A stretch of 56,233 bases of DNA, taken from the NCBI RefSeq assembly GCF_042408815.1, contig NZ_JBHOQR010000028.1:1-56233 (forward strand), read 5' to 3'. The DNA comes from Thermoflexus sp042408815 (GTDB lineage Bacteria > Chloroflexota > Anaerolineae > Thermoflexales > Thermoflexaceae). Shown piece after piece: positions 1-8,304 of the stretch. The position numbers and the translations under genes were made by a program. Under the pieces are notes generated by a model that saw only the letters and a program-made list of their open reading frames with translations, was not told the origin of the DNA and did not search any database. Numbering within the stretch: position 1 is the first letter of the stretch; each line of letters opens with the position of its first letter.

Positions 1-141
1 CAATGCCTCTACCCGACAAGGTCACCGCGTTAGCCGTCTTGTATACATCTACCTCCAGGAAAGCTGGGCCATAATAATAAGGGAGCCAGCCCCCGGTGAA
101 CGGAGGATGGACCCCAACTCCGAATCGGGAGGCGGATACCG

Positions 142-1179
142 ATGAGCGAGACGATGCGCGCCGTGATCAAAGCGGCGCCGGGGCCGGGCCTGTCCCTGGC
201 CCGCTACCCGATCCCCACCCCCGGCCCCCAGGAGATCCTGGTGAGGGTCAGGGCGGCCTCCATCTGCGGGACCGATCTCCACATCTACCGCTGGGACCCG
301 TGGGCTCAGGGACGCATCCGCCCGCCCTTGATCATCGGCCACGAGTTCTGTGGGGAGGTAGTCGAGGCCGGGCCGGAGGTGGATGGAATCCGGGTGGGCG
401 ATTTCATCTCCGCCGAAAGCCATGTGATCTGCGGCCGCTGCGACATGTGCCGCACCGGCAAAGGTCACCTCTGCCGGAACACCCGCATCCTGGGAGTGGA
501 TCGCGACGGTGCCTTCGCGGACTTCATCGTCATCCCCGCGGAGAACGCCTGGGTCAATCCCCCGGATCTCCCCCTCGAAGTGGCGGTCCTCCTGGAAAAC
601 TTCGGCAACGCCGTGCACACCGCCTTCGCGGTGGACCTGCGGGCGCGCAAGGTGCTGGTGACCGGCTGCGGGCCGGTGGGCCTGATGACCATCGCCGTGG
701 CCCGGGCCATCGGCGCCCGGATGGTCATCGCCACCGACATCAGCCTCTATCGCTTGGAGCTGGCCCGGCGGATGGGGGCCGACTACGTCCTCAACCCGCA
801 GGAGGTCAACGTCGTGGAGGCCATCCGGGATCTGGCAGGCGGGGAGGTGGACGTGCTGCTGGAGATGTCCGGCGCTCCCTCGGCCATCCGTGAGGGCTTC
901 ACCGTCCTCAAGCCGGGCGGCCAAGCGGCCCTGCTGGGCCTCCCTCCGGGCCCCATCGAGTTCGACCTGGCCAACATGGTGATCTTCAAAGGCGTGACGA
1001 TCCACGGCATCGTCGGGCGCCGTCTGTGGGAGACTTGGTATGAGATCCGAGGGCTGCTGAACGCCGGCGCCGTGGACCTGCGCCCGCTGGTCACCCATCG
1101 CTTCCGCCTGGAGGAGTTCGACCAGGCCTTCGCGACCATGGCCAGTGGCCAGAGCGGGAAGGTGATGCTGATCCCATAA
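142..1179 (+). CDS. tdh: L-threonine 3-dehydrogenase (zinc MDR family)
   Basis: 345-aa medium-chain zinc dehydrogenase that oxidises L-threonine to 2-amino-3-ketobutyrate with NAD+. Seen: catalytic zinc residues C42, H67 and E68 (GHEF), a structural-zinc Cys set C97/C100/C103/C111, and a Rossmann GCGPVG motif near residue 174. The start follows a GGGAGG Shine-Dalgarno. The kbl-type gene begins 20 nt downstream; this tdh-kbl pairing is the classic threonine-to-glycine route and is the main reason to prefer threonine over other polyols as the substrate. Another MDR substrate is possible from sequence alone. Confidence 0.88.
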   Translation: MSETMRAVIKAAPGPGLSLARYPIPTPGPQEILVRVRAASICGTDLHIYRWDPWAQGRIRPPLIIGHEFCGEVVEAGPEVDGIRVGDFISAESHVICGRCDMCRTGKGHLCRNTRILGVDRDGAFADFIVIPAENAWVNPPDLPLEVAVLLENFGNAVHTAFAVDLRARKVLVTGCGPVGLMTIAVARAIGARMVIATDISLYRLELARRMGADYVLNPQEVNVVEAIRDLAGGEVDVLLEMSGAPSAIREGFTVLKPGGQAALLGLPPGPIEFDLANMVIFKGVTIHGIVGRRLWETWYEIRGLLNAGAVDLRPLVTHRFRLEEFDQAFATMASGQSGKVMLIP

Positions 1180-1199
1180 CGTTAGCAGGAGGTTCGACG

Positions 1200-2402
1200 A
1201 TGACCGTGCAACCGACCACCGCCGATAAGCTATCGTGGATCCGGGAGGAGCTCCAGGCCCTGCACGACCAGGGCCTCTACATCCACATCCGTACCATCCA
1301 GTCGGCCCAGGGGCCCTGGCTGATCGTGGACGGCCAGCGGGTGCTGAACTTCTGCTCCAACAACTACCTCGGGCTGGCCAACCATCCGCGCATGCGGGAA
1401 GCGGCCCGCCAGGCCGTTGAGAAATACGGTGTGGGGCCCGCCGCGGTGCGCACCATCGCCGGCACCCTGGACCTCCATTTGATCCTAGAGGAGAAGCTGG
1501 CGCGCTTTAAGGGCGTGGAGGCGGCCATTTCCTTCCAGTCGGGCTTCAACGCCAACCTGGCCACGATCCCGGCCCTGGTGGGGGAGGGCGACGCCATTTT
1601 CTCCGACGAGCTCAACCACGCCAGCATCATCGACGGGTGCCGCCTCTCCCGCGCCCGCATCGTCCGCTATGCCCACAACGATCCCAACGACCTGGAGGCG
1701 AAGATCCGGGAGCACTTAGGGAGCTTCCGGCGAGGCCTGATCGTCACCGACGGCGTCTTCTCCATGGACGGCGACATCGCCCCCCTGCCGGAAATCGCCG
1801 AGATCGCTGAGCGTTACAACCTGATGCTGATGGTGGATGACGCCCACGGTGAGGGGGTGCTGGGCCGGGGCGGCCGGGGGATCGTGGACCACTTCGGGCT
1901 CCACGGCCGGGTGGACATCGAGGTGGGGACGCTCTCGAAGGCCTTCGGGGTGGTGGGTGGCTACGTGGCCGGGCGCCAAGAGATCGTGGAATGGCTGCGC
2001 CAGCGCGGCCGTCCCTTCCTGTTCTCCAGCGCCATGACCGCCGCCGACACCGCCGCCTGCATCGCCGCCGTGGAGATCTTGGAGGAATCCACCGAGCTGG
2101 TGGACCGGCTGTGGGAGAACACCCGCTATTTCAAGGAGGAGATGCGCCGCTTGGGCTTCGATCTGGGCGCGAGCGTGACCCCCATCACGCCGGTGATGCT
2201 GGGGGACGCCCGACTGGCCCAGGCCTTCAGCCGCCGACTCTTCGAGGAGGGAGTGTTCGCCCAGGCCATCGGCTATCCCACCGTGCCCCGAGGCAAGGCC
2301 CGCATCCGGGTGATGATCTCCGCCGCCCACCGCCGGGAGGACCTGGATCGGGGGCTGGAGGCCTTCGCCAAAGTGGGACGGGAGCTGGGGGTGATCCGCT
2401 GA
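1200..2402 (+). CDS. kbl: Glycine C-acetyltransferase (2-amino-3-ketobutyrate CoA ligase)
   Basis: 400-aa alpha-oxoamine synthase, a PLP fold-type I enzyme. It cleaves 2-amino-3-ketobutyrate with CoA to glycine and acetyl-CoA. Seen: the PLP lysine K247 in GTLSKAFG, the H140 stacking motif NHAS, the VDDAHGEG aspartate motif, and the usual family length. It lies directly behind tdh, which supports KBL over the closely related 8-amino-7-oxononanoate synthase (BioF); no other biotin gene is present. AGGAGG lies 6 nt before the start. A second, clearly different family member sits at 20963-22192. Confidence 0.87.
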   Translation: MTVQPTTADKLSWIREELQALHDQGLYIHIRTIQSAQGPWLIVDGQRVLNFCSNNYLGLANHPRMREAARQAVEKYGVGPAAVRTIAGTLDLHLILEEKLARFKGVEAAISFQSGFNANLATIPALVGEGDAIFSDELNHASIIDGCRLSRARIVRYAHNDPNDLEAKIREHLGSFRRGLIVTDGVFSMDGDIAPLPEIAEIAERYNLMLMVDDAHGEGVLGRGGRGIVDHFGLHGRVDIEVGTLSKAFGVVGGYVAGRQEIVEWLRQRGRPFLFSSAMTAADTAACIAAVEILEESTELVDRLWENTRYFKEEMRRLGFDLGASVTPITPVMLGDARLAQAFSRRLFEEGVFAQAIGYPTVPRGKARIRVMISAAHRREDLDRGLEAFAKVGRELGVIR

Positions 2403-2755
2403 TCCTCCAGGCACATCCACCCCAGCGCCTCTCCATCCAGCGCACGCCCCATCGCCGCCCGCCGCAACGGAACCCGGCCCGAAAACAGCGCCACACCTTC
2501 GGCTCGAAGCGTCTCCATCGTCAGCAAACCCCGGGCGAAGGGAAGCGGGCCCACCAAAGCAATGAAAGGCTCCCGCGGCAGCGCCGTTGCGTGGGCCAGC
2601 GAGGGCGATCTCCAGAAGCCTGACCGCTTCTGGAGGCCAAAGCACTCCATGGATGACAATCGGCGCGGGGCATTGGTGACCTCGTAATAAGGGAGGGCAG
2701 GCCAGGAAATCACCACCCCATGGGGCTCTCGGGCGGACCCTGCCGGTGGTATCAT
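2273..2755 (-). CDS. Possible small protein of unknown function, convergent with kbl
   Basis: A 160-aa open frame on the minus strand that fills the otherwise empty 2403-2745 gap and ends 130 nt inside the 3' end of kbl. Within the gap its codons end mostly in G or C, and the translation alternates hydrophobic and charged stretches plausibly (for example FIALVGPLPFARGLLTMETL). I do not recognise a family and see no strong ribosome-binding site. It could be a real small gene, or the surviving part of a longer gene whose tail was lost at the kbl junction. The 130-nt convergent overlap lowers confidence. Confidence 0.35.
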   Translation of the reverse strand: MIPPAGSAREPHGVVISWPALPYYEVTNAPRRLSSMECFGLQKRSGFWRSPSLAHATALPREPFIALVGPLPFARGLLTMETLRAEGVALFSGRVPLRRAAMGRALDGEALGWMCLEDQRITPSSRPTLAKASSPRSRSSRRWAAEIITRMRALPRGTVG

Positions 2756-2805
2756 GTCCAGCAACGGACCCAAGCGCGGCCTCCAGCCTCCGATCCAACA
2801 GGACC

Positions 2806-4395
2806 ATGGAGCTCTTGAGCCCAAAGACCGGAATCCCAGCGACGTCTGATCATCCCGCTCACGACACCATCGCGGTGCTGGATTTCGGCTCCCAGTATGC
2901 GCAGCTGATCGTCCGCCGCATCCGGGAGATCGGCGTCTATGCCGAGCTGTTCCCATGGGATGCAGATCCCGCCGAGGTTCTCGCCCTGCGGCCGAGGGGC
3001 TTCATCCTCTCCGGAGGCCCGGCCAGTGTCTATGAGCCTGGCGCCCCTTCCCTCCCGTCGTATGTCCTGCAGATCGGCCGGCCGGTGCTGGGGATCTGCT
3101 ACGGGATGCAGCTGCTGGCCCACGCCCTGGGCGGACGGGTCGCCCCGGCCCCGGCCCGGGAATACGGCCGGGCGGAGGTGGAAATCTTGGAGCCCGAGGA
3201 TCCCCTCTGGCGCGGGCTGCCCTCCCCCATGACCGTCTGGATGTCCCACGGGGATCGCGTGGAGGCTCTGCCGCCCGGCTTCCAGGCCATGGCCCGCTCC
3301 CCCAATGCGCCTTTCGCCGCCATCGGCGACCCGGCCCGCCGCCTTTACGGCGTGCAGTTCCACCCGGAGGTCGCCCACACCCCCCTGGGCCGCGAGCTTC
3401 TGCGGCGCTTCGCAGTGGCCCTGTGCGGCTGTCAGCCCACCTGGACCCCCCGGGCGATCGCCGAGGAGCAGATGGCGCGCATCCGGGAGCGGGTAGGCGG
3501 GGAGCGCGTGCTCTGCGCCGTCTCCGGAGGTGTGGACTCCACCGTCACCGCGGTGCTGGTCCACCAGGCAGTGGGGGCGCAGCTGCAATGCCTCTTCGTG
3601 GACACCGGGCTGTTGCGCCAGGGGGAAGGGGAGGAGGTGGTGGCCGCCCTGCGGGCCCTGGGGTTGCCGGTGGCCGCGGTGAACGCCGCCGAGGCCTTCC
3701 TGGAGGCGCTGCAGGGGATCACCGATCCCGAGGAGAAGCGGATGCGGATCGGCCACACCTTCATCGCCGTCTTCGCCGAGCACGCCCGCCGGCTGGGCCC
3801 CTTCCGGTTCCTGGCCCAGGGCACCCTTTACCCCGACGTCATCGAGAGCCGGGCCCCGGAGCGGCGGGCAGCCGCCCGCATCAAGACCCATCACAACGTC
3901 GGCGGGCTCCCCCCCGACCTCTCCTTCGAGCTCCTCGAGCCCCTACGGTATCTCTTCAAGGATGAGGTGCGCGCCCTGGGGGCCCATCTGGGGATCCCGG
4001 AGGCTCTGCTGCGCCGCCAGCCTTTCCCGGGACCGGGGCTGGCCGTGCGCTGCGTCGGGGAGGTCACCGCCGAACGGCTGACGCGGTTGCGGGCTGCTGA
4101 CGCCATCGTGCAGGAGGAATTGGCCCGCTCCGGGTGGGCGGAGCAGGTGGCCCAGGCCTTCGCCGTCCTACTGCCCGTGCGCAGTGTGGGCGTGATGGGA
4201 GATGCCCGGACCTACGAGGAAGTGGTCGTGGTGCGGGCGGTGGCCACCGAAGACTTTATGACCGCGGCCTGGGTTCCCCTGCCCCCTGAGGTGCTGGATC
4301 GCATCGCCCGCCGGATCGTCAACGAGGTCCCTGGGGTCAACCGTGTGCTCTACGACATCACCCACAAGCCCCCGGCCACCATCGAGTGGGAATAA
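2806..4395 (+). CDS. guaA: GMP synthase (glutamine-hydrolysing)
   Basis: 529-aa two-domain enzyme converting XMP, glutamine and ATP to GMP. Seen: class I glutamine amidotransferase with nucleophile C98 (GICYGMQLL) and H186/E188 (FHPEV); ATP pyrophosphatase loop SGGVDS at 240-245; and the canonical C-terminal dimerisation tail ending KPPATIEWE. I chose ATG 2806, with AGGA just upstream, over the in-frame GTG at 2746, because the family normally reaches its DFGSQY motif within the first few dozen residues. The gene converges on the ATP-grasp operon with only 24 nt between stops. Confidence 0.95.
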   Translation: MELLSPKTGIPATSDHPAHDTIAVLDFGSQYAQLIVRRIREIGVYAELFPWDADPAEVLALRPRGFILSGGPASVYEPGAPSLPSYVLQIGRPVLGICYGMQLLAHALGGRVAPAPAREYGRAEVEILEPEDPLWRGLPSPMTVWMSHGDRVEALPPGFQAMARSPNAPFAAIGDPARRLYGVQFHPEVAHTPLGRELLRRFAVALCGCQPTWTPRAIAEEQMARIRERVGGERVLCAVSGGVDSTVTAVLVHQAVGAQLQCLFVDTGLLRQGEGEEVVAALRALGLPVAAVNAAEAFLEALQGITDPEEKRMRIGHTFIAVFAEHARRLGPFRFLAQGTLYPDVIESRAPERRAAARIKTHHNVGGLPPDLSFELLEPLRYLFKDEVRALGAHLGIPEALLRRQPFPGPGLAVRCVGEVTAERLTRLRAADAIVQEELARSGWAEQVAQAFAVLLPVRSVGVMGDARTYEEVVVVRAVATEDFMTAAWVPLPPEVLDRIARRIVNEVPGVNRVLYDITHKPPATIEWE

Positions 4396-4419
4396 GATGC
4401 CTATTGGGAACTTCACCCC

Positions 4420-5469
4420 TTACGCAGGCACCTGGAAGACAGGAAACGGCATGGGAGCGCGTCGGGCGCGTCGGGCGAAAGCGATGCGCAGGATGTGGGC
4501 AGCCATCCGTCCGTAATCATAGCCGGCCGCCGCCGCCGAGCGCACAAACCCCGCATCCGGCGAAAGATCCGGGTTCGGGTTCACATCGATCACATAGGGT
4601 CTCCCATCCGGGGCCAGCCGGATATCGATGCGCCCGTAATCCCGCACCCGCAGAGCCCGATAGGCCATCAGTGCCACATGCACCACCTCCGCCTCCGTCC
4701 ACTCATCCAGCGGCGCCGGCACGAGGGGGAGGGTCCGCTGATATCGCTCACTCTGTCGATCCCATTTCGCCGAGTGATCGAGGATCCGCTCTTCCTCCCG
4801 GAGTCCGTCGAAGAGGATCTCGGAAATGGGCAGCGGATCGGGATCCTCATTCCCCCACAGGCTGACGTTGAGCTCGCGGCCCGGGATGAAGGACTCTACC
4901 AGCGCCGGCTGGCGAAGCGTCTCCCACACCACTTCCACCCGCTCCCGCAACGCCGACGGGGAAGTCGCCACCGCCTCAGGGGTGATCCCCACGCTGCCAT
5001 GCTCCCGGACCGGCTTCACAATCGCCGGGAAATCCGTCCAGCCCTCCAGGTCCTGCAACCGATAGCATACCCGCCATGGGGGCGTGGGGATGCCATTCAG
5101 GGTGAGGAACGCCTTCATCAGCGCCTTGTTGCCGGCCACCGTCAGGGTCCATGGACCGGATCCCGTGTATAGAAAGCCGGCCGACTCCAGCGCCCAGGCC
5201 ACTCGGGGCTCGGCATAGGGATCCCCTTCCAGTGCCTCGCACCAATTAAAGACGATCCACTCCTGGGGATCGTAGCCCGTTAGAGGGCTCAGGACATCCC
5301 GGCGGATCTCCACCGGATGGACCTCGAGTCCGTGGGCTTGAAGGCCTTCCCACATTCTGCGGACGCATTCCAAGGCATACGTCTGATCCTCAGGGGGCCA
5401 TGCGCGATCCATGTTGTAAAGCAGGAGCACCCGGCGCATGGTCCTCGGGTTCGACGAATGCCGTCGCAT
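4420..5469 (-). CDS. Ddl-like ATP-grasp ligase A (last gene of the kamA operon)
   Basis: 349-aa ATP-grasp protein of the D-Ala-D-Ala ligase superfamily, which joins a carboxylate to an amine through an acylphosphate. Seen: YTGSG at 101-105 and LNGIPTPP near 124-131, the ATP-binding K152 in AIVKPVREHGSVGI, the strand VESFIPGRELNVSLWG, and a C-terminal metal-binding motif DVNPNPDLSP with NPNP at 297-300. True Ddl carries an INTxPG-type motif there, so substrate choice probably differs. ATG 5469 overlaps the TGA of the GNAT gene (TGATG) and sits 7 nt after AGGAGG. It is closer to ligase B (5980-7080) than to ligase C, which suggests duplication. Substrate unknown. Confidence 0.85.
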   Translation of the reverse strand: MRRHSSNPRTMRRVLLLYNMDRAWPPEDQTYALECVRRMWEGLQAHGLEVHPVEIRRDVLSPLTGYDPQEWIVFNWCEALEGDPYAEPRVAWALESAGFLYTGSGPWTLTVAGNKALMKAFLTLNGIPTPPWRVCYRLQDLEGWTDFPAIVKPVREHGSVGITPEAVATSPSALRERVEVVWETLRQPALVESFIPGRELNVSLWGNEDPDPLPISEILFDGLREEERILDHSAKWDRQSERYQRTLPLVPAPLDEWTEAEVVHVALMAYRALRVRDYGRIDIRLAPDGRPYVIDVNPNPDLSPDAGFVRSAAAAGYDYGRMAAHILRIAFARRARRAPMPFPVFQVPA

Positions 5470-6011
5470 CACTCCACCTCCTGCGCGTGGGCCTCGACCG
5501 CCGACAGAGAGGCGGCCGTTAGCGGATCGAGGCCCCTTAGATAAATCGCTAGCCCCTCGCCCTCGTCGTAGAAATCCTCGACCTGGGCCAGTAACCGGAA
5601 CCCGTGGCGTTCATAGAACCGACGGGCTGGCGTATAAGCGGGCGCCGTGGCGGTCTCCACCAGGATCCAGCGCCCGCCTTCCTGCCGGATATGCTCCATC
5701 ATGGCTTGGAGGAGGGCGGTCCCGATCCCCCTCCGCTGCACCCGGGGATCCACCAGCAGCCAGTAGAGCTCCCAGGACCATCGGGTCAGCGGCCTCCGCC
5801 CATAGCAGATCAGACCGGAGGGCTCCCTTTCTTCGGCGCTGTCCACCCAGACATGGAAGTAATAACCGCTCCGCTCGAATCCCTTCTCACAGGCTTCCCG
5901 GAAGATCTCCAGAAGGGTATCGATTTCCTCCGGCCGGAACACGCCGCAACGTTCCGCCATCGTCCGGATCGCTGCCTCTTCATCCGCTCGAGGCCATCGA
6001 ATAGGCGACAT
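5469..6011 (-). CDS. GNAT family N-acetyltransferase
   Basis: 180-aa GCN5-related acetyltransferase. The acetyl-CoA motif A is visible as QRRGIGTALLQA after VDPRV, followed by the ARRFYERHGFRLL segment typical of the GNAT C-terminus. It lies inside the kamA operon: its start (after GGTGGAAG) overlaps the 3' end of ligase B by 32 nt, and its stop is fused to the start of ligase A. In the known ablAB pathway a GNAT acetylates beta-lysine made by lysine 2,3-aminomutase. This protein is shorter than typical AblB and need not be an orthologue, but an amine product of the pathway is the natural candidate substrate (inference). Confidence 0.85.
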   Translation of the reverse strand: MSPIRWPRADEEAAIRTMAERCGVFRPEEIDTLLEIFREACEKGFERSGYYFHVWVDSAEEREPSGLICYGRRPLTRWSWELYWLLVDPRVQRRGIGTALLQAMMEHIRQEGGRWILVETATAPAYTPARRFYERHGFRLLAQVEDFYDEGEGLAIYLRGLDPLTAASLSAVEAHAQEVE

Positions 6012-7080
6012 CGGCTTCCACCGCCCATCCCGATTGGGGTTGAAGGGTCTCCTTCCACCGTCCCCGGCGCTCCCATGCCAGACGGATCAGCCGTTCCGTC
6101 ATCGCAGCATAGGAATAGCCAGCCGCCCGGGCCGCGTTCACAAACCCGCTGTTCGGAGCCAGGCTCGGGTTCGGGTTCACCTCCAGCACGTAGGGGGTCT
6201 CCCCTTGAAGCCGGATGTCCACCCGCCCGTAATCCCGACCCCGGACCGCCCGGAAGGCCCGGATGGCCACCTCACGAACCCGGGCGGCGAGGGCTTCCTC
6301 GAGCTCCGCTGGGCACCGCACCGGCGTCAGCGCATACTCCTCCGATTCCGGCAGCCACTTGGCCGCGAACGTGCACACCCGCCACAGGGGATTCGGGATC
6401 TGGGAGTAATCCACCTCCGCCAGGGGCAAAACCTCGGGGTCCCGACCGCCCCACAGGGCGACGTTGAACTCGCGTCCCTCGATGAAGGTTTCCACGAGGG
6501 CCGGCTGGCGATACACCTCCAGCACATAGGCCACCCGCGCCCGGAGGGAGGCCGCATCGACGACCACGGATTCCCGGTCGATCCCGTGGCTGGCATCCTC
6601 CGCGAGAGGCTTCACGATCGCCGGCAGGGGGATCCGGATGCGCTCCTGGGGATGGTGAAACACCTGGGCCGGGGGGGTGGGCAGGCCGGCGGCCCGAAGC
6701 CGAGCTTTGGCCCGCCCCTTATCCAGACAGAGAGCCAGCGTCGAGCTGGAGGATCCAGTATAGATAAACCCTCGCGCCTCCAGGAGGACCGGCACCACCG
6801 CTTCCCCCTGGGGTCGCCCCTCGAGGGTTTCACAGAGATTGATCACCACGGTATCCTGCGGATCGAAGGCATCCAGCGCCTCGCGCAGAGAGGCCCGATC
6901 CCAGACCGGCCGGGCGGTCACGCACCATCCCCGCTCTTGGAGCGCCGAAACCATCGCCCATGCCGTGAGGGCGACCTCCTCCTCAGCGATCCAATCGCGA
7001 GGCTCCCCACGGGGAAGATGCTCCACCACGCTGTAAAGGATCAAAACCCGGCTCGGCGCAATGGGGCGGCGACGGCGCAT
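5980..7080 (-). CDS. Ddl-like ATP-grasp ligase B
   Basis: 366-aa ATP-grasp ligase, paralogous to ligase A. Seen: VVINLCETLEG and FIYTGSSS in the N-terminal part, LPTPP, the ATP-binding lysine in LPAIVKPLAED, VETFIEGREFNVALWG, and EVNPNPSLAP with NPNP at 302-305. The start at 7080 is chosen because AAGGAG sits 5 nt upstream; the frame is open about 30 codons further but that stretch is not family-like. It follows ligase C after a 114-nt gap, and its last 32 nt overlap the GNAT gene. The NPNP motif, shared with ligase A but not ligase C, marks the A/B pair as one subfamily. Confidence 0.85.
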   Translation of the reverse strand: MRRRRPIAPSRVLILYSVVEHLPRGEPRDWIAEEEVALTAWAMVSALQERGWCVTARPVWDRASLREALDAFDPQDTVVINLCETLEGRPQGEAVVPVLLEARGFIYTGSSSSTLALCLDKGRAKARLRAAGLPTPPAQVFHHPQERIRIPLPAIVKPLAEDASHGIDRESVVVDAASLRARVAYVLEVYRQPALVETFIEGREFNVALWGGRDPEVLPLAEVDYSQIPNPLWRVCTFAAKWLPESEEYALTPVRCPAELEEALAARVREVAIRAFRAVRGRDYGRVDIRLQGETPYVLEVNPNPSLAPNSGFVNAARAAGYSYAAMTERLIRLAWERRGRWKETLQPQSGWAVEADVAYSMASSG

Positions 7081-7194
7081 AGTCGCTCCTTGAATGGATC
7101 CCGCTTCGTCCAGGAGGAGAGCAGGACCTGGGCGCTGAAACCGACGGGCCCCTTTGCCCTCCCCTCGCATTCCCCGTGTTTCAGCAAACCGCTC

Positions 7195-8304
7195 TCACCC
7201 CGTCGTCCCCAGAGGGATCCTGGCCGGCTCCACAGCCTCCGCGATCGGAAGGCCATAACGACGGCAGGCAGCCTCCAGGATCCGCGCGATCAGCACGTCA
7301 TACGCCATCCCGTCCGCCCGGGCGTTCAGCACCATATCGCTATACCTCGGATTCAGCCCGGGGAGGGTGTTGATCTCCAGCAGATAGATCCGGCCAGTGG
7401 CGGCATCGATCCGCATATCCACCCGGCTCAGATCACATGCCCCGATCGCCCGGAAGGCTTCGAAAGCCAGGCGCTGCGCCTCCTGCCGCAACCTCGGATC
7501 CAGCGGGGCCGGGCAGAGATAGCGCGGACCCAGCGGCATTTCGGACTTGATGTAAGACGTGTACAGCCCCCGCTGATCCGGCGGGCAGGGGCTGAGGTCC
7601 ACCATCATCGGCGGGAAGACATGGACGCCCTCGATATCCAGGCCTTCTTCCGTGGCCCACCCGCCGGGCGGCCGGAGCCATCCGGCCTCCCCATCGACAT
7701 TGCCGATCAGGCCCACCGTGAGCTCCGGGCCGTCGATGAAGGTTTCCACCAGGGCCTCCTGCCGGTAGGTCCGGAGGATATAAGCGACCTGCTCCCGGAG
7801 CTCCGCCTCATTGGTCACCACCGACTTCGCGGAGATCCCCATCCCACTTCCTTCCCGGTTCGGCTTGACAAAGAGGGGGAAGGAGAGGCGGGGATCCAGC
7901 GGCTCATCGGGCCGCCGGAAGACCTGGAAGGGGGGCGTCGGCAGCCCCTCCGCCACCCACACCCGCTTGGTCATCGCCTTGTCCAGGGAGATCGCCAGGG
8001 CGAGGACGCGGGAGCCCGTGTAGGGGATCCGCATCATCTCCAGCATCGCCGGGACATGGGCCTCTCGGGAATCTCCCCAGTAGCCCTCGCAGATATTGAA
8101 GCAGATGTCCGGCCGGAAACGGCGCAACACCTCCGGGAGGTCTAGATTTCCCTCGAAGATCGCCGGGGTATGCCCCCAGGCCTCCAGGGCCCGGGCGATC
8201 CCCTCCACCGTCTCCTCCGAATCCAGCTCCGCCCAGGCATCCGGCGGCTCATCCGGTTGATGGGGCGCGTTCCGCTTCAGATTCGCCAGGACCGCCACCC
8301 GCAT
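7195..8304 (-). CDS. Ddl-like ATP-grasp ligase C (closest to D-Ala-D-Ala ligase)
   Basis: 369-aa ATP-grasp protein, the most Ddl-like of the three. Seen: FNICEGYWGDSREAHVP near 69-85, IPYTGS 93-98, LPTPP 121-125, K147 in FVKPNREGSGMGI, metal ligands D296 and E310/N312 in EINTLPGL (310-317), and the conserved DLSRVDMR. ATG 8304 overlaps the kamA stop by one base (TGATG) and lies 7 nt after GGGGAGG, so it is translationally coupled to kamA. A cell-wall Ddl role is possible in principle, but coupling to an aminomutase and two further ligases points to a dedicated biosynthetic step. Confidence 0.85.
   Translation of the reverse strand: MRVAVLANLKRNAPHQPDEPPDAWAELDSEETVEGIARALEAWGHTPAIFEGNLDLPEVLRRFRPDICFNICEGYWGDSREAHVPAMLEMMRIPYTGSRVLALAISLDKAMTKRVWVAEGLPTPPFQVFRRPDEPLDPRLSFPLFVKPNREGSGMGISAKSVVTNEAELREQVAYILRTYRQEALVETFIDGPELTVGLIGNVDGEAGWLRPPGGWATEEGLDIEGVHVFPPMMVDLSPCPPDQRGLYTSYIKSEMPLGPRYLCPAPLDPRLRQEAQRLAFEAFRAIGACDLSRVDMRIDAATGRIYLLEINTLPGLNPRYSDMVLNARADGMAYDVLIARILEAACRRYGLPIAEAVEPARIPLGTTG

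Noticed and set aside
6034..8145. Very long plus-strand open frame opposite the ATP-grasp genes
   Set aside because: It is a His/Pro/Arg-rich antisense shadow of GC-rich coding DNA; the minus-strand proteins carry clear family motifs.
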